From a virus, in the IMG/VR virus record IMGVR_UViG_3300032093_000762, positions 1 through 25,470 of that record: a stretch of 25,470 nucleotides of DNA. One strand, written 5' to 3'. Positions 8,128-13,676 of this stretch are shown here, piece after piece. The notes beneath the pieces were generated by a model, which did no database searches, was not told where the DNA came from, and was given only the letters and a program-made list of their open reading frames with translations. How positions within the stretch are numbered: the first letter of the stretch is position 1; every line of letters starts with the position of its first letter. The position numbers and the translations under genes are program-made.

Positions 8128-8775
8128 ATGGTAAAGATTAGTGTTACGTCAAAGCTTGACGGCATCAAGTCCTGGTCGTTGCAGGCAATTGATACTTGCC
8201 CGGGAAGTCTAGCAGCGCCAGGCGTACTGGTAGACGCGTGCAAAGGATGCTATGCCGCGCAAGGCACCTACCGGTACCCGAACGTCAAAGCGCCGCGCAT
8301 CCACAATCGCGAAGACTGGAAGCGGCTTGAATGGGTAGATGACATGGTAGCGGCCCTGGAAAACGAAAGGTATTTTCGGTGGTTCGATTCGGGCGATGTC
8401 TACAGTCTACCGCTCGCGGAAAAGATACTAGAAGTAATGCAGCGTACTCCCTGGGTTAAGCACTGGCTACCAACCAGGATGTATAAGTTCCCAAAGTTTC
8501 GCATGGTATTCGAATCAATGCGAGAACTTGCCAATGTCAGCGTGCGGTTCTCTTCGGACAGTGTGACGGGCGAGTTTATTAAAGGCTTACATGGAAGCGT
8601 AATCATTCCATCGCCCCTTCAGGCTCCCAAAGGGACCGCTCTATGCCAGGCGTACGATCACGGCGGGAAGTGTAACGGCTGCCGAGCCTGCTACGACAAA
8701 AAGGTTAAAGTAATCGCGTATCCAGCGCACGGGCGCGCCATGTCTAAAGTTATCAAAATTAAACTTGCAGCCTAA
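8128..8775 (+). CDS. GP88-family phage protein, Cys-rich
   Basis: This 215-residue protein matches the pattern I know as the phage/plasmid GP88 (gene product 88) family. It has an N-terminal WSLQAIDTCPGS with C24, then C38-x2-C41 in CKGCYA, an RWFDSGDVYS motif around residues 84-93, and PWVKHWLPTR around 109-117. A C-terminal cluster holds C173, C182, C185 and C188. The two cysteine clusters and the alternating beta/alpha middle look like an iron-sulfur or zinc enzyme. I recall no proven activity for the family. GGAGC lies about eight bases before the ATG. The codon use is more GC-rich than the neighbouring late genes, which hints at separate acquisition. Confidence 0.65.
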   Translation: MVKISVTSKLDGIKSWSLQAIDTCPGSLAAPGVLVDACKGCYAAQGTYRYPNVKAPRIHNREDWKRLEWVDDMVAALENERYFRWFDSGDVYSLPLAEKILEVMQRTPWVKHWLPTRMYKFPKFRMVFESMRELANVSVRFSSDSVTGEFIKGLHGSVIIPSPLQAPKGTALCQAYDHGGKCNGCRACYDKKVKVIAYPAHGRAMSKVIKIKLAA

Positions 8776-8787
8776 AAGGAGAAAATC

Positions 8788-8994
8788 ATGATTGTATTTG
8801 ACTATGCATCGAAAAAAGACTTAAAAGCTTCCATTGGTCAACCGCTGCAATATATAGAGACATCAATGTTTGGGCCGCAGTATGTGGAAAACGGAATGCT
8901 TACCGGGGCGAATCGGCCGCACATTACCGGCAAGGGGCGCGAGTTTTTTGCCAACGTCACAATGGAAAACGGAATTATTAAATCCGTTAAGTAA
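8788..8994 (+). CDS. hypothetical protein, 68 aa
   Basis: The ATG has a strong AAGGAG site seven bases upstream and follows the GP88-family stop by 12 bases, so the two are probably co-translated. The product is small and likely beta-rich, with TGANRPHITGKGREFFANV near its C-terminal half. It has no cysteines, membrane segment or signal peptide. I do not recognise the family. Its close pairing suggests a partner of the GP88-family protein, which is inference. Confidence 0.6.
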   Translation: MIVFDYASKKDLKASIGQPLQYIETSMFGPQYVENGMLTGANRPHITGKGREFFANVTMENGIIKSVK

Positions 8995-9014
8995 TTATTG
9001 CGCCGCAACAAAGG

Positions 9015-9037
9015 GCCGGGTATTTTCCCGGCTTTTT
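9015..9037 (+). terminator. intrinsic terminator
   Basis: GCCGGG at 9015-9020 pairs with CCCGGC at 9027-9032 around TATTTT and is followed by five T residues. It lies about 20 bases past the stop of the 68-residue gene. Confidence 0.75.
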
Positions 9038-9054
9038 CGGCATTTTGCCCCTTA

Positions 9055-9067
9055 GTTGCACTGCAAC
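9055..9067. promoter_or_regulatory. 13-bp palindrome, operator-like
   Basis: GTTGCA-C-TGCAAC is a perfect palindrome with a one-base centre. It is placed between the terminator at 9037 and the start codon at 9086. It could be a protein-binding site or a small hairpin in the leader of the next gene. I see no convincing promoter boxes around it. Confidence 0.35.
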
Positions 9068-9085
9068 ATCACAAAGGATTATCAG

Positions 9086-9175
9086 ATGAACCCGAAACTT
9101 CACGCTGTTCTGGAATATTTAGCTGGCGCGCTGCTAGGCTGCTGGATGCTGTTCGGGCTGTGGGTTTGCCTATGA
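9086..9175 (+). CDS. micro-protein, single membrane segment, 29 aa
   Basis: Direct translation gives a 29-residue peptide whose residues 8-29 are almost all hydrophobic (the core includes LAGALLGCWMLFGLW). AAAGGA precedes the ATG by about seven bases. It overlaps the next micro-gene by ATGA. It is consistent with a small inner-membrane peptide, as phages use for exclusion, inhibition or lysis timing. No sequence family is recognisable at this length, and chance occurrence cannot be excluded. Confidence 0.4.
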   Translation: MNPKLHAVLEYLAGALLGCWMLFGLWVCL

Positions 9176-9228
9176 TTGCGTTAATCAACGCATTGATTGC
9201 ATTGATAATTATCATTTTGAGAGGTTAA
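9172..9228 (+). CDS. micro-protein, hydrophobic, 18 aa
   Basis: The ATG overlaps the stop of the preceding micro-gene by four bases (ATGA). The product MIALINALIALIIIILRG is one long run of Ile, Leu and Ala with a C-terminal Arg. It would be translated by coupling. The stop is followed after one base by the ATG of the 78-residue gene, and its last codons contain that gene's GAGAGG site. It could be a genuine peptide or simply a coupling device. Confidence 0.3.
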   Translation: MIALINALIALIIIILRG

Positions 9229-9229
9229 T

Positions 9230-9466
9230 ATGCCCACACTTAATCATTCGCATATGTTTGATCTGGTAGAGAGTAAACAATGGCAACATGATGACGGCCG
9301 GACGGCCAGCTTATACGGTGCTGTTCCGTATCATTCAGACCCTACAGGCTGGCGTGTGGTAACGGTAGGATGGACGGTCATTCATAAGAAAACCGGCACT
9401 GTAGGCATTGGCAGGAAGCCCTGGAAAACCAAGCAGGAAGCAGAAGACTGGCTATACGGCAGATAA
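9230..9466 (+). CDS. hypothetical protein, 78 aa
   Basis: GAGAGG lies five bases before the ATG. The product is rich in Trp, Gly and Thr, with a probable beta-sheet core (GWRVVTVGWTVIHKKTGTVGI) and a C-terminal helix. No known motif is visible. It is the last gene before a strong terminator, completing the rightward accessory cluster. Function unknown. Confidence 0.6.
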   Translation: MPTLNHSHMFDLVESKQWQHDDGRTASLYGAVPYHSDPTGWRVVTVGWTVIHKKTGTVGIGRKPWKTKQEAEDWLYGR

Positions 9467-9484
9467 AAACCTAATAGAATCAAC

Positions 9485-9511
9485 AAAGGGAGCGATTGCT
9501 CCCTTTTTTTT
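9485..9511 (+). terminator. strong intrinsic terminator, partly bidirectional
   Basis: GGGAGC at 9488-9493 pairs with GCTCCC at 9498-9503 around GATT and is followed by eight T residues. The left flank has AAA, so read leftward the hairpin is followed by a weak TTTG. It separates the rightward accessory genes from the convergent leftward operon that ends at 9711. Confidence 0.85.
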
Positions 9512-9710
9512 CGCCTAGTGCTCGTTTGTTGAGCAGGTCATATATATGACTTGCGCGAGGTCGTGCATCCTAGTCTTATCCTTTAATTGTCTCCCTTATC
9601 TGTTCTGTCTTTTCTGTCTTCGGTTGTGTCTTTTACTCTATAGGCTCTCTTTACCCTGTGTTCTCTAGGATTCGATTGGAGCTATTCTTCCCTTCGGGGC
9701 GAAGTCATGC
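9512..9710. other. convergent intergenic spacer with a 14-bp palindrome
   Basis: This spacer between convergent operons holds a perfect 14-bp palindrome, GTCATATATATGAC, at 9537-9550. A small hairpin precedes it (TGCTC at 9519-9523 with GAGCA at 9531-9535). From about 9565 to 9670 the plus strand is strikingly pyrimidine-rich, with repeated TCTGTCTT-like words. I see no gene. Near 9690 is a CCC-TTCG-GGG hairpin that might help end leftward transcription. Confidence 0.45.
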
Positions 9711-10040
9711 TTAGTTCGCGGTCTCCGCTGCGTTTATATCGCATCCTGGCGAATCCTCGACCCCGTTTAACTCCGGCCTTTCTTTGTAACTCTTATCGTT
9801 CCACCACAATTTACGTAACTGCGAATCCGTATTGTTTAAACAAATACTTACCGTGAGGCTTTCCCTGGGGTAATGGGGTCTGTAACCTAGTCTGTAGAAA
9901 TAAGCGTAAAAGCTCAGGACTTCGTGATAACCCCTACTGATGTTCCCATGTCCAGCCGCTAGTAAGATAGCCCGATCAGCTTCGGTTATCCTTCTCTTTA
10001 ACCATTTACTGTCGGGCTTACTTGGCCTACCTTTAGGCAT
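9711..10040 (-). CDS. conserved hypothetical protein, 109 aa
   Basis: The N-terminus MPKGRPSK is basic and AT-hook-like. It is followed by a helix-rich segment (ITEADRAILLAAGHGNISRGYHEVL) that resembles the DNA-binding helices of small phage regulators. The rest has aromatic residues and no cysteine pairs. It overlaps the preceding gene by eight bases and is the last gene of the leftward operon. DNA binding is a reasonable guess from the basic start, but I do not recognise the family. Confidence 0.55.
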   Translation of the reverse strand: MPKGRPSKPDSKWLKRRITEADRAILLAAGHGNISRGYHEVLSFYAYFYRLGYRPHYPRESLTVSICLNNTDSQLRKLWWNDKSYKERPELNGVEDSPGCDINAAETAN

Positions 10041-10281
10041 CTTGGTTCGCGGTTTCCGCTACGGTTTCCACTGCTTCCGCTGCGGTCAGGCTGTAGAAAT
10101 AAACCGCTTTCGGGCCGCTTGATTCTAGGTTTTTTTGTCCTTTTTCCTTTTTAATCTTATTTTTTTTCGTTAAATAATTCAGGATTACGTGGATGTTCTG
10201 AGATCCGGTCATCTGCTGTAGCTGCTTCGCGGTAAAGCTACCCTGCTTAAGAGCTTCCAGAATCCTCTCGACTGGTTTCAT
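10033..10281 (-). CDS. small winged-helix DNA-binding protein
   Basis: Residues 1-65 read as a compact winged helix: helix 1 VERILEALKQG, then FTAKQLQQMTG and the recognition-like NIHVILNYLTKKNKI, followed by a wing with Lys/Gly residues and YFYSL. The tail is Ala/Glu-rich. AAGGA lies five bases before the ATG. It overlaps the neighbouring HTH gene by ATGA, so these two small DNA-binding proteins are made together. A regulator of early transcription or replication is likely; the target is unknown. Confidence 0.6.
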   Translation of the reverse strand: MKPVERILEALKQGSFTAKQLQQMTGSQNIHVILNYLTKKNKIKKEKGQKNLESSGPKAVYFYSLTAAEAVETVAETANQDA

Positions 10282-10487
10282 TTCTTTCCTTTAAGTTTAT
10301 ATTGTTTAACTGATGTCGTGCCGTAACGGGTTTTTACTTGTTTCATCTGGCTGACGATCTCGTGGCCTTCTTTCTTTAAGTCATAGATCCTGCTGGCAAG
10401 TCGCGTCACTCCGTAGTTCTGGAATGCTTCCATCGAGGTGATCGGTGATTTCTGGAGGTGTTTCAGAATCGAAAGCGCCTGGCTCAT
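10278..10487 (-). CDS. HTH_39-like helix-turn-helix protein
   Basis: This 69-residue protein has the pattern of the short phage helix-turn-helix family I know as HTH_39: ILKHLQKSPITSMEAFQNYG, then VTRLASRIYDLKKEGHEI and a basic tail. The start is strongly supported by GAGGG four bases upstream of the ATG. It lies inside the 3' end of the 132-residue gene in another frame (107-base overlap). Probable early regulator. Confidence 0.7.
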   Translation of the reverse strand: MSQALSILKHLQKSPITSMEAFQNYGVTRLASRIYDLKKEGHEIVSQMKQVKTRYGTTSVKQYKLKGKK

Positions 10488-10779
10488 GTTCCCTCGCGTA
10501 TTTAAGTAATCGCTGATTGTGTTTCTCTGCTTGAGACTGGGGAATGAATCCCTCGATTTCTCCGTTCTTCGTGTAAAACTGGACGTATTCGTGGTCGCAC
10601 GTTCCTTTCTTTAGGTTGTATCGCTGAAAACTAGGTGTGCAGTCCTGGCAAAACCAGATGTTATAAGGCGGTTTGTAAAACGCTGCGGCCTTCCTCCATT
10701 CTTGAAACTGCTCTTGGGTCGCGCATCTCGGAACCCGTTTCACATGATAACTTAATAAATCCTTCTTGGCGATTCTCAT
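10381..10779 (-). CDS. hypothetical protein with CxxC pair, 132 aa
   Basis: The product starts MRIAKKDLLSYHVKR and has a WFCQDCTP motif, then C and H in GTCDHEYVQF, which could bind a zinc. The last 35 residues (FDSETPPEI onward) are encoded within the HTH gene in another frame and look unstructured and acidic. Either the protein has a real 107-base overlap or its natural end has been extended by loss of a stop. It overlaps the DksA-like gene upstream by ATGA. Function unknown. Confidence 0.55.
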   Translation of the reverse strand: MRIAKKDLLSYHVKRVPRCATQEQFQEWRKAAAFYKPPYNIWFCQDCTPSFQRYNLKKGTCDHEYVQFYTKNGEIEGFIPQSQAEKHNQRLLKYAREHEPGAFDSETPPEITDHLDGSIPELRSDATCQQDL

Positions 10780-10964
10780 TTAAGTTTATACCTATCTCGG
10801 CATGGGGCGCAAACCCCTTCAATTAAACGCATAGAGTGCTCCCCGCATAAATCACACTCGCCTGGCGTTCCTTTCTTTAACTCCGCTTTCGTCCTGATGA
10901 GCTTAACCAACCTGCTTACGTGGTGGTCAGCTTCATCATTGGCGCGGTCGATCTCGTCACTCAT
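10776..10964 (-). CDS. TraR/DksA-like zinc-finger protein
   Basis: This 62-residue protein matches the short phage TraR/DksA layout: MSDEIDRANDEADHHV helix first, then a C4 zinc finger with C37-x2-C40 and C52-x2-C55. Full DksA is about 150 residues; this version lacks the long coiled coil, like TraR. TraR-type proteins bind the RNA polymerase secondary channel and alter promoter choice, which would suit a phage early operon. It shares ATGA overlaps with both neighbours. Confidence 0.7.
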   Translation of the reverse strand: MSDEIDRANDEADHHVSRLVKLIRTKAELKKGTPGECDLCGEHSMRLIEGVCAPCRDRYKLK

Positions 10965-11389
10965 AGTTTCGCCAGCTTTTCCTTGTAGGTTTCGATCATG
11001 TCGTTTGCCAGCTTTTTCTTATAGGTTTTTATCATGTCGTTTAAGTCAGATCTTGTGTGCTTCACAGTCTGATACTTAAGCAACATTAACTCATCAAAAA
11101 CCGTCTGTCCATACGTCCGTATGATGAACTGAGCGTAGTCGTCCTGCCTTCCTGCCATGTAGTGATTGCATCGAGTGCATTGTGGGTGGACATTCCTTTC
11201 ATCCCACCTGATCGACCTGTGCTGACGCTTAACAAAGTGTCCTGCGTCTACGTCTTTCCAGTAAAACAACTTCCTACAAGTACAGCATTCAACAGTCCCG
11301 CCCTGGTCAGCGTATTTCCTTCGCACGTATTGTGAAAATATCTTGTCGAGCTTCTTTTCAAGAGCAGACAGAGTAGGTAGCTTTTTCAT
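10961..11389 (-). CDS. ninG: NinG-like recombination protein
   Basis: This protein has the lambda NinG/Rap pattern: YVRRKYADQGGTVECCTC (C35, C36 and C38), WKDVDAGHFVKRQHRSIRWDERNVHPQC, then C71-x2-C74 with N75 and H76. The family binds branched DNA and aids phage recombination by cutting or resolving joints. The length, 142 residues, is short compared with lambda NinG (about 200). The C-terminus carries two tandem copies of a 12-residue unit, NDMIKTYKKKLA, from a 36-bp repeat. It overlaps its neighbours by ATGA and works logically with the ERF and YqaJ genes of the opposite operon. Confidence 0.8.
   Translation of the reverse strand: MKKLPTLSALEKKLDKIFSQYVRRKYADQGGTVECCTCRKLFYWKDVDAGHFVKRQHRSIRWDERNVHPQCTRCNHYMAGRQDDYAQFIIRTYGQTVFDELMLLKYQTVKHTRSDLNDMIKTYKKKLANDMIETYKEKLAKL
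10971..11042. repeat. 36-bp tandem repeat inside ninG
   Basis: Two adjacent 36-bp copies, 10971-11006 and 11007-11042, differ at four positions. Because 36 is a multiple of three, the frame is kept and the protein gains one extra amphipathic basic unit. This is a likely slippage or unequal-crossing product. Confidence 0.85.
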
Positions 11390-11655
11390 TTGTAGAGACT
11401 CAAGACGATATCAATGGCTTCTATGTGCTTTTTAATGGCTTTTCTATCTAGTGTTTTATCATTCTCAAACAGTAAAACCTTGCGCGTAAGACCGTCTATT
11501 AAATCAATCTTCGCGTTCTCTAGCTCCATCACGGTTACGTCTTGCATCAGATCGGCGTTTAACTCGACCGAGAGCGTATTACGTTTGCCTTTCGCTGACA
11601 CCTTCCCACGCATGAGCAGTGTGGCGGGCTTTTCCATTCTCCGAAATCTCCCCAT
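11386..11655 (-). CDS. hypothetical protein, 89 aa
   Basis: The first 35 residues are basic and beta-like (ATLLMRGKVSAKGKRNTLSVELNADL). The rest is helical, ending HIEAIDIVLSLYK. No cysteines or membrane segments are visible. The first ATG at 11655 lies inside the 65-residue gene; the next in-frame ATG at 11637 would shorten the overlap. It ends with an ATGA overlap with ninG. I do not recognise it. Confidence 0.5.
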   Translation of the reverse strand: MGRFRRMEKPATLLMRGKVSAKGKRNTLSVELNADLMQDVTVMELENAKIDLIDGLTRKVLLFENDKTLDRKAIKKHIEAIDIVLSLYK

Positions 11656-11756
11656 CGTTTACTTAAATAATCTACCAAGTCTTTACGGTAGATCTTGCAA
11701 GGCTCAGACAAAATAAAACGATTCCGGTCAGAATCGTTATTGAAGTCGTAAATCAA
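11559..11756 (-). CDS. hypothetical protein, 65 aa, possibly truncated
   Basis: The N-terminus MIYDFNNDSDRNRF recalls the start of NinB-like phage recombination proteins (YDhNdpxDRxRF), but the body that family requires is absent. After about residue 43 the sequence becomes Cys/Ser/Arg-rich and overlaps the next gene in another frame by 97 bases. A frameshift that cut a longer ancestral protein is possible. It overlaps mazG by ATGA. NinB kinship is weak inference. Confidence 0.4.
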   Translation of the reverse strand: MIYDFNNDSDRNRFILSEPCKIYRKDLVDYLSKRWGDFGEWKSPPHCSCVGRCQRKANVIRSRSS

Positions 11757-12082
11757 GCCTTGTCCAACCTGAGTTCAGCATGAAGGTCTGAGTATCGGTC
11801 TGGATACCGCTTCGCCAGCTTCTTGATGTTCCTGTCTGCAATCTCGTTTAAGTCTACACCTAAACAGTCGGCAGCAAGAGCAACGAACCACATAATGTCC
11901 CCGATCTCCTCGATCGCGTTCTCTGCGTCAAACGGCCTTCCGTAGACCTGGTGCTTCTTCACCGCGTCCGCATACTCTCCTACCTCACCGCACAACCCGT
12001 AAACAGAGTGCATCAGGTCGAAAGACTCTCCGAGTGCTTTCTTCGTCTTCATCGCAAGAACTTGATATTCATTTAACTCCAC
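11753..12082 (-). CDS. mazG: MazG-like nucleotide pyrophosphohydrolase
   Basis: From a GTG at 12082 the protein is 109 residues, MELNEYQVLAMKT onward. It carries the metal-binding motifs of the MazG family: E33-V-G-E36 in LCGEVGEY, and E58-E59-I-G-D62 in IEEIGDIMWF. Such enzymes cleave nucleoside triphosphates or ppGpp-like alarmones, and phage versions are thought to tune the nucleotide pool or stress signalling of the host. I chose this start because GGAGG lies six bases upstream; an in-frame GTG at 12148 would add 22 unconserved residues read through another gene. It is coupled to the zinc-ribbon gene in front. Confidence 0.85.
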   Translation of the reverse strand: MELNEYQVLAMKTKKALGESFDLMHSVYGLCGEVGEYADAVKKHQVYGRPFDAENAIEEIGDIMWFVALAADCLGVDLNEIADRNIKKLAKRYPDRYSDLHAELRLDKA

Positions 12083-12197
12083 GACGCACCTCCAGGCATG
12101 ATTTACAGAGAAAACGGTTTGATTTATTGATGAAGACGAGTCCACCACCTTCTAGGGGACGATGGCAATTACACTTGAAGCAGAATTTATTGCCCAT
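12069..12197 (-). CDS. small zinc-ribbon protein, 42 aa
   Basis: Direct translation of this stretch gives 42 residues with a C6-x2-C9 (and C11, H12) knuckle and a second C31-x2-C34 knuckle around a short beta-hairpin (GLVFINKSNRFL). This is a compact zinc ribbon. Its last codons contain the GGAGG site and the GTG start of mazG, with a 14-base overlap, so it is probably coupled to MazG. The ATG has AGAAG next to it, a weak site. Function unknown. Confidence 0.6.
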   Translation of the reverse strand: MGNKFCFKCNCHRPLEGGGLVFINKSNRFLCKSCLEVRRGVK

Positions 12198-12213
12198 CTT
12201 CTGATCGACCACG

Positions 12214-12585
12214 TCATTTATAGCTTTGATCTGTTTTTTTGTTAGCATTGAGTTTCTCTATGAGTTCGCTGACCATTCTTTTAGTTTCTTCTGGATAGTT
12301 CAAGACTTCTTTATGGGGAAGCATTAGGGGAGGCTTCCTCGGAGGCAGCAACCTGATGAAGTCTGTAGGTGTCGGCCACCGTTCACAGGTCGCGCACAAC
12401 TCTCTAAACGCTGACTTGACCCTATGCTTATCCAGTTCCTCATTCCACTGTATAGGTCTGGTAGAGATCACATCAAACCAAACCTCGACAGTCCCAGGCA
12501 TCAAGTCCGCAGCAGGTGAGTTTTGTAGTCTCAACGCTGTTAAACGCTGGATGCCTTCGATCACTTCGTTCTTGAGCCACTTCAT
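12214..12585 (-). CDS. replication-associated hypothetical protein, 123 aa
   Basis: The helical N-terminal half has LTALRLQNSPAADLMPGTVE and RVKSAFRELCATCERWPTPT, followed by DFIRLLPPR. I recall this pattern in phage genes next to replication proteins, but no proven function. A helicase-loader or replication-initiator accessory is a reasonable guess. It overlaps the upstream replication-type gene by ATGA. No zinc or ATP motif is present. Confidence 0.5.
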   Translation of the reverse strand: MKWLKNEVIEGIQRLTALRLQNSPAADLMPGTVEVWFDVISTRPIQWNEELDKHRVKSAFRELCATCERWPTPTDFIRLLPPRKPPLMLPHKEVLNYPEETKRMVSELIEKLNANKKTDQSYK

Positions 12586-12863
12586 TGCATCTTCATCCGT
12601 TCCAGCAAAAGCAAAGTCTCCATCGACTTCGACTTCTGCGTGACTACAGGAGTGACTTCATCATCCCACCTCTCAGCCCTTAACCAAGTCGCAGGGTAGG
12701 GGATGAACTTGGGATTGTCCCAAGCGGCTTTTTGTTGCTCGATCGCATTCAAAACTGCATCTAGAGAGGGGCGAATCTTCTCCGTTTGCACCCATGCCTT
12801 CCTCGCGTCGCCTTTGGCGATCTTTCTCGGATACGCTTGCCAGAACTCGTCAAAATCAGTCAT
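12582..12863 (-). CDS. replication protein O-like C-terminal domain, stand-alone
   Basis: This 93-residue protein reads FDEFWQAYPRKIAKGDARKAW near the start and FIPYPATWLRAERWDDE later, the signature of the C-terminal domain of phage replication initiators and replisome organisers. The usual N-terminal DNA-binding domain is absent, so it may be a split or reduced form that works with the 123-residue neighbour. The ATG has GGAGGCAAC directly upstream, identical to the site before the QueD-like gene. Confidence 0.65.
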   Translation of the reverse strand: MTDFDEFWQAYPRKIAKGDARKAWVQTEKIRPSLDAVLNAIEQQKAAWDNPKFIPYPATWLRAERWDDEVTPVVTQKSKSMETLLLLERMKMQ

Positions 12864-12880
12864 GTTGCCTCCGAAAATAA

Positions 12881-13480
12881 TTATTCTGCTAACAACTTAG
12901 GTTGAATAGAATTTTTATAGATTGCTTCGCGCATCCATGAGTATCGTGACAAACCTGTGCCATCGATTGAATCAACGCCCATTTCATCAAAATACTCAAG
13001 CCTACCTGGTGTATTGACCCTGCCTACATGAACCCATTTATCTAGTGTTTTGGCGCACTGAATTATTTGCTTGGAATACACTGACAACTTGAATTCTGTT
13101 GACCCACCAATGAATATTGCCTTGATTGAGTCCCACGGTATTTCCAGGTCTTGTTGACCATCTTGCGCCACCAATGCAATCGGCCAATCTTTTAGCTTTT
13201 CAGTCCAGCGGTAGAATATTTCAAGAGTTCTCCTGGCAGACCCAACAACATCTGGAGCACAGACAAAAATACAATTATGTCTGCGTTCATATTCCCTTGC
13301 CAACAATGCATCAAACGCTTTTTTGTCGAACCTAGAAAACGCACCGTTATCTATGGCAAATCGAGATTCAGGACGCTGCAATTTGTATCTGGTTAATGGT
13401 GTCAACAACTGCTCAACTTCGCACCCTAATTCGCCAGCTGCAATCGCAAGGTCTTGACTTGTATCAAGCAGCACTAGCAT
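12881..13480 (-). CDS. dpdA: DpdA-like guanine transglycosylase
   Basis: The product has about 199 residues and a TGT-like barrel pattern. Counting from the GTG at 13498, it shows D50-N-G-A-F, CAPDVVG (D83), VAQDGQ (Q112), FIGGS (G131-G132), HVGRVNT (H157) and GVDSIDGTG (D176 and D179). These correspond to the base-binding Asp, the GG loop and the nucleophile region of tRNA-guanine transglycosylases. Phage DpdA proteins exchange guanine in DNA for a 7-deazaguanine. I prefer the ATG at 13480, which has AGAGG seven bases upstream. It is short compared with bacterial Tgt (about 375) but in the range of compact phage forms. It lies near a QueD-like gene. Confidence 0.7.
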   Translation of the reverse strand: MLVLLDTSQDLAIAAGELGCEVEQLLTPLTRYKLQRPESRFAIDNGAFSRFDKKAFDALLAREYERRHNCIFVCAPDVVGSARRTLEIFYRWTEKLKDWPIALVAQDGQQDLEIPWDSIKAIFIGGSTEFKLSVYSKQIIQCAKTLDKWVHVGRVNTPGRLEYFDEMGVDSIDGTGLSRYSWMREAIYKNSIQPKLLAE

Positions 13481-13676
13481 ATCTTTTCCTCTCATCACGC
13501 TCGTTCTTATATATGCGACAGCAAAAAACGCATTGATGCCTAAATCCTGTGCTGCTTTTTTTATTGATGTAAAAATATTTCTTGTCTAAAGGCCAAAATT
13601 GCTTGCAATCCCAACATTGAACACTGTTGCCTTTGCGTTTTACGCTTTGGATGGTTCGCATAATTTTTTCGCCCAT
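13464..13676 (-). CDS. Cys-rich zinc-finger protein, 70 aa
   Basis: A basic protein with C21-x2-C24 and C49-x2-C52 plus C53, separated by an aromatic linker (FWPLDKKYFYINK). This is the usual shape of small phage zinc fingers and of the N-terminal half of some HNH nucleases, but no HNH histidines follow. It overlaps the QueD-like gene by 37 bases and dpdA by 17, so it sits inside the presumed DNA-modification cassette and may guide or assist DpdA. That role is inference. An ATG at 13661 is an alternative start. Confidence 0.6.
   Translation of the reverse strand: MGEKIMRTIQSVKRKGNSVQCWDCKQFWPLDKKYFYINKKSSTGFRHQCVFCCRIYKNERDERKRYASAA

Noticed and set aside
8998-9171. Upstream part of a longer rightward frame ending at 9228
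   Set aside because: It runs through the terminator at 9015-9037 and has no ribosome site. Only its last 18 codons, coupled by ATGA, are plausible.
9940-10122. Rightward frame opposite the HTH and 109-residue genes
   Set aside because: It is antisense to two supported genes in a tightly coupled leftward operon and has no ribosome site.
11414-11716. Rightward 100-codon frame opposite the ninG-upstream genes
   Set aside because: It is Ser/Phe-rich shadow sequence, antisense to the coupled operon, with no promoter or ribosome site.
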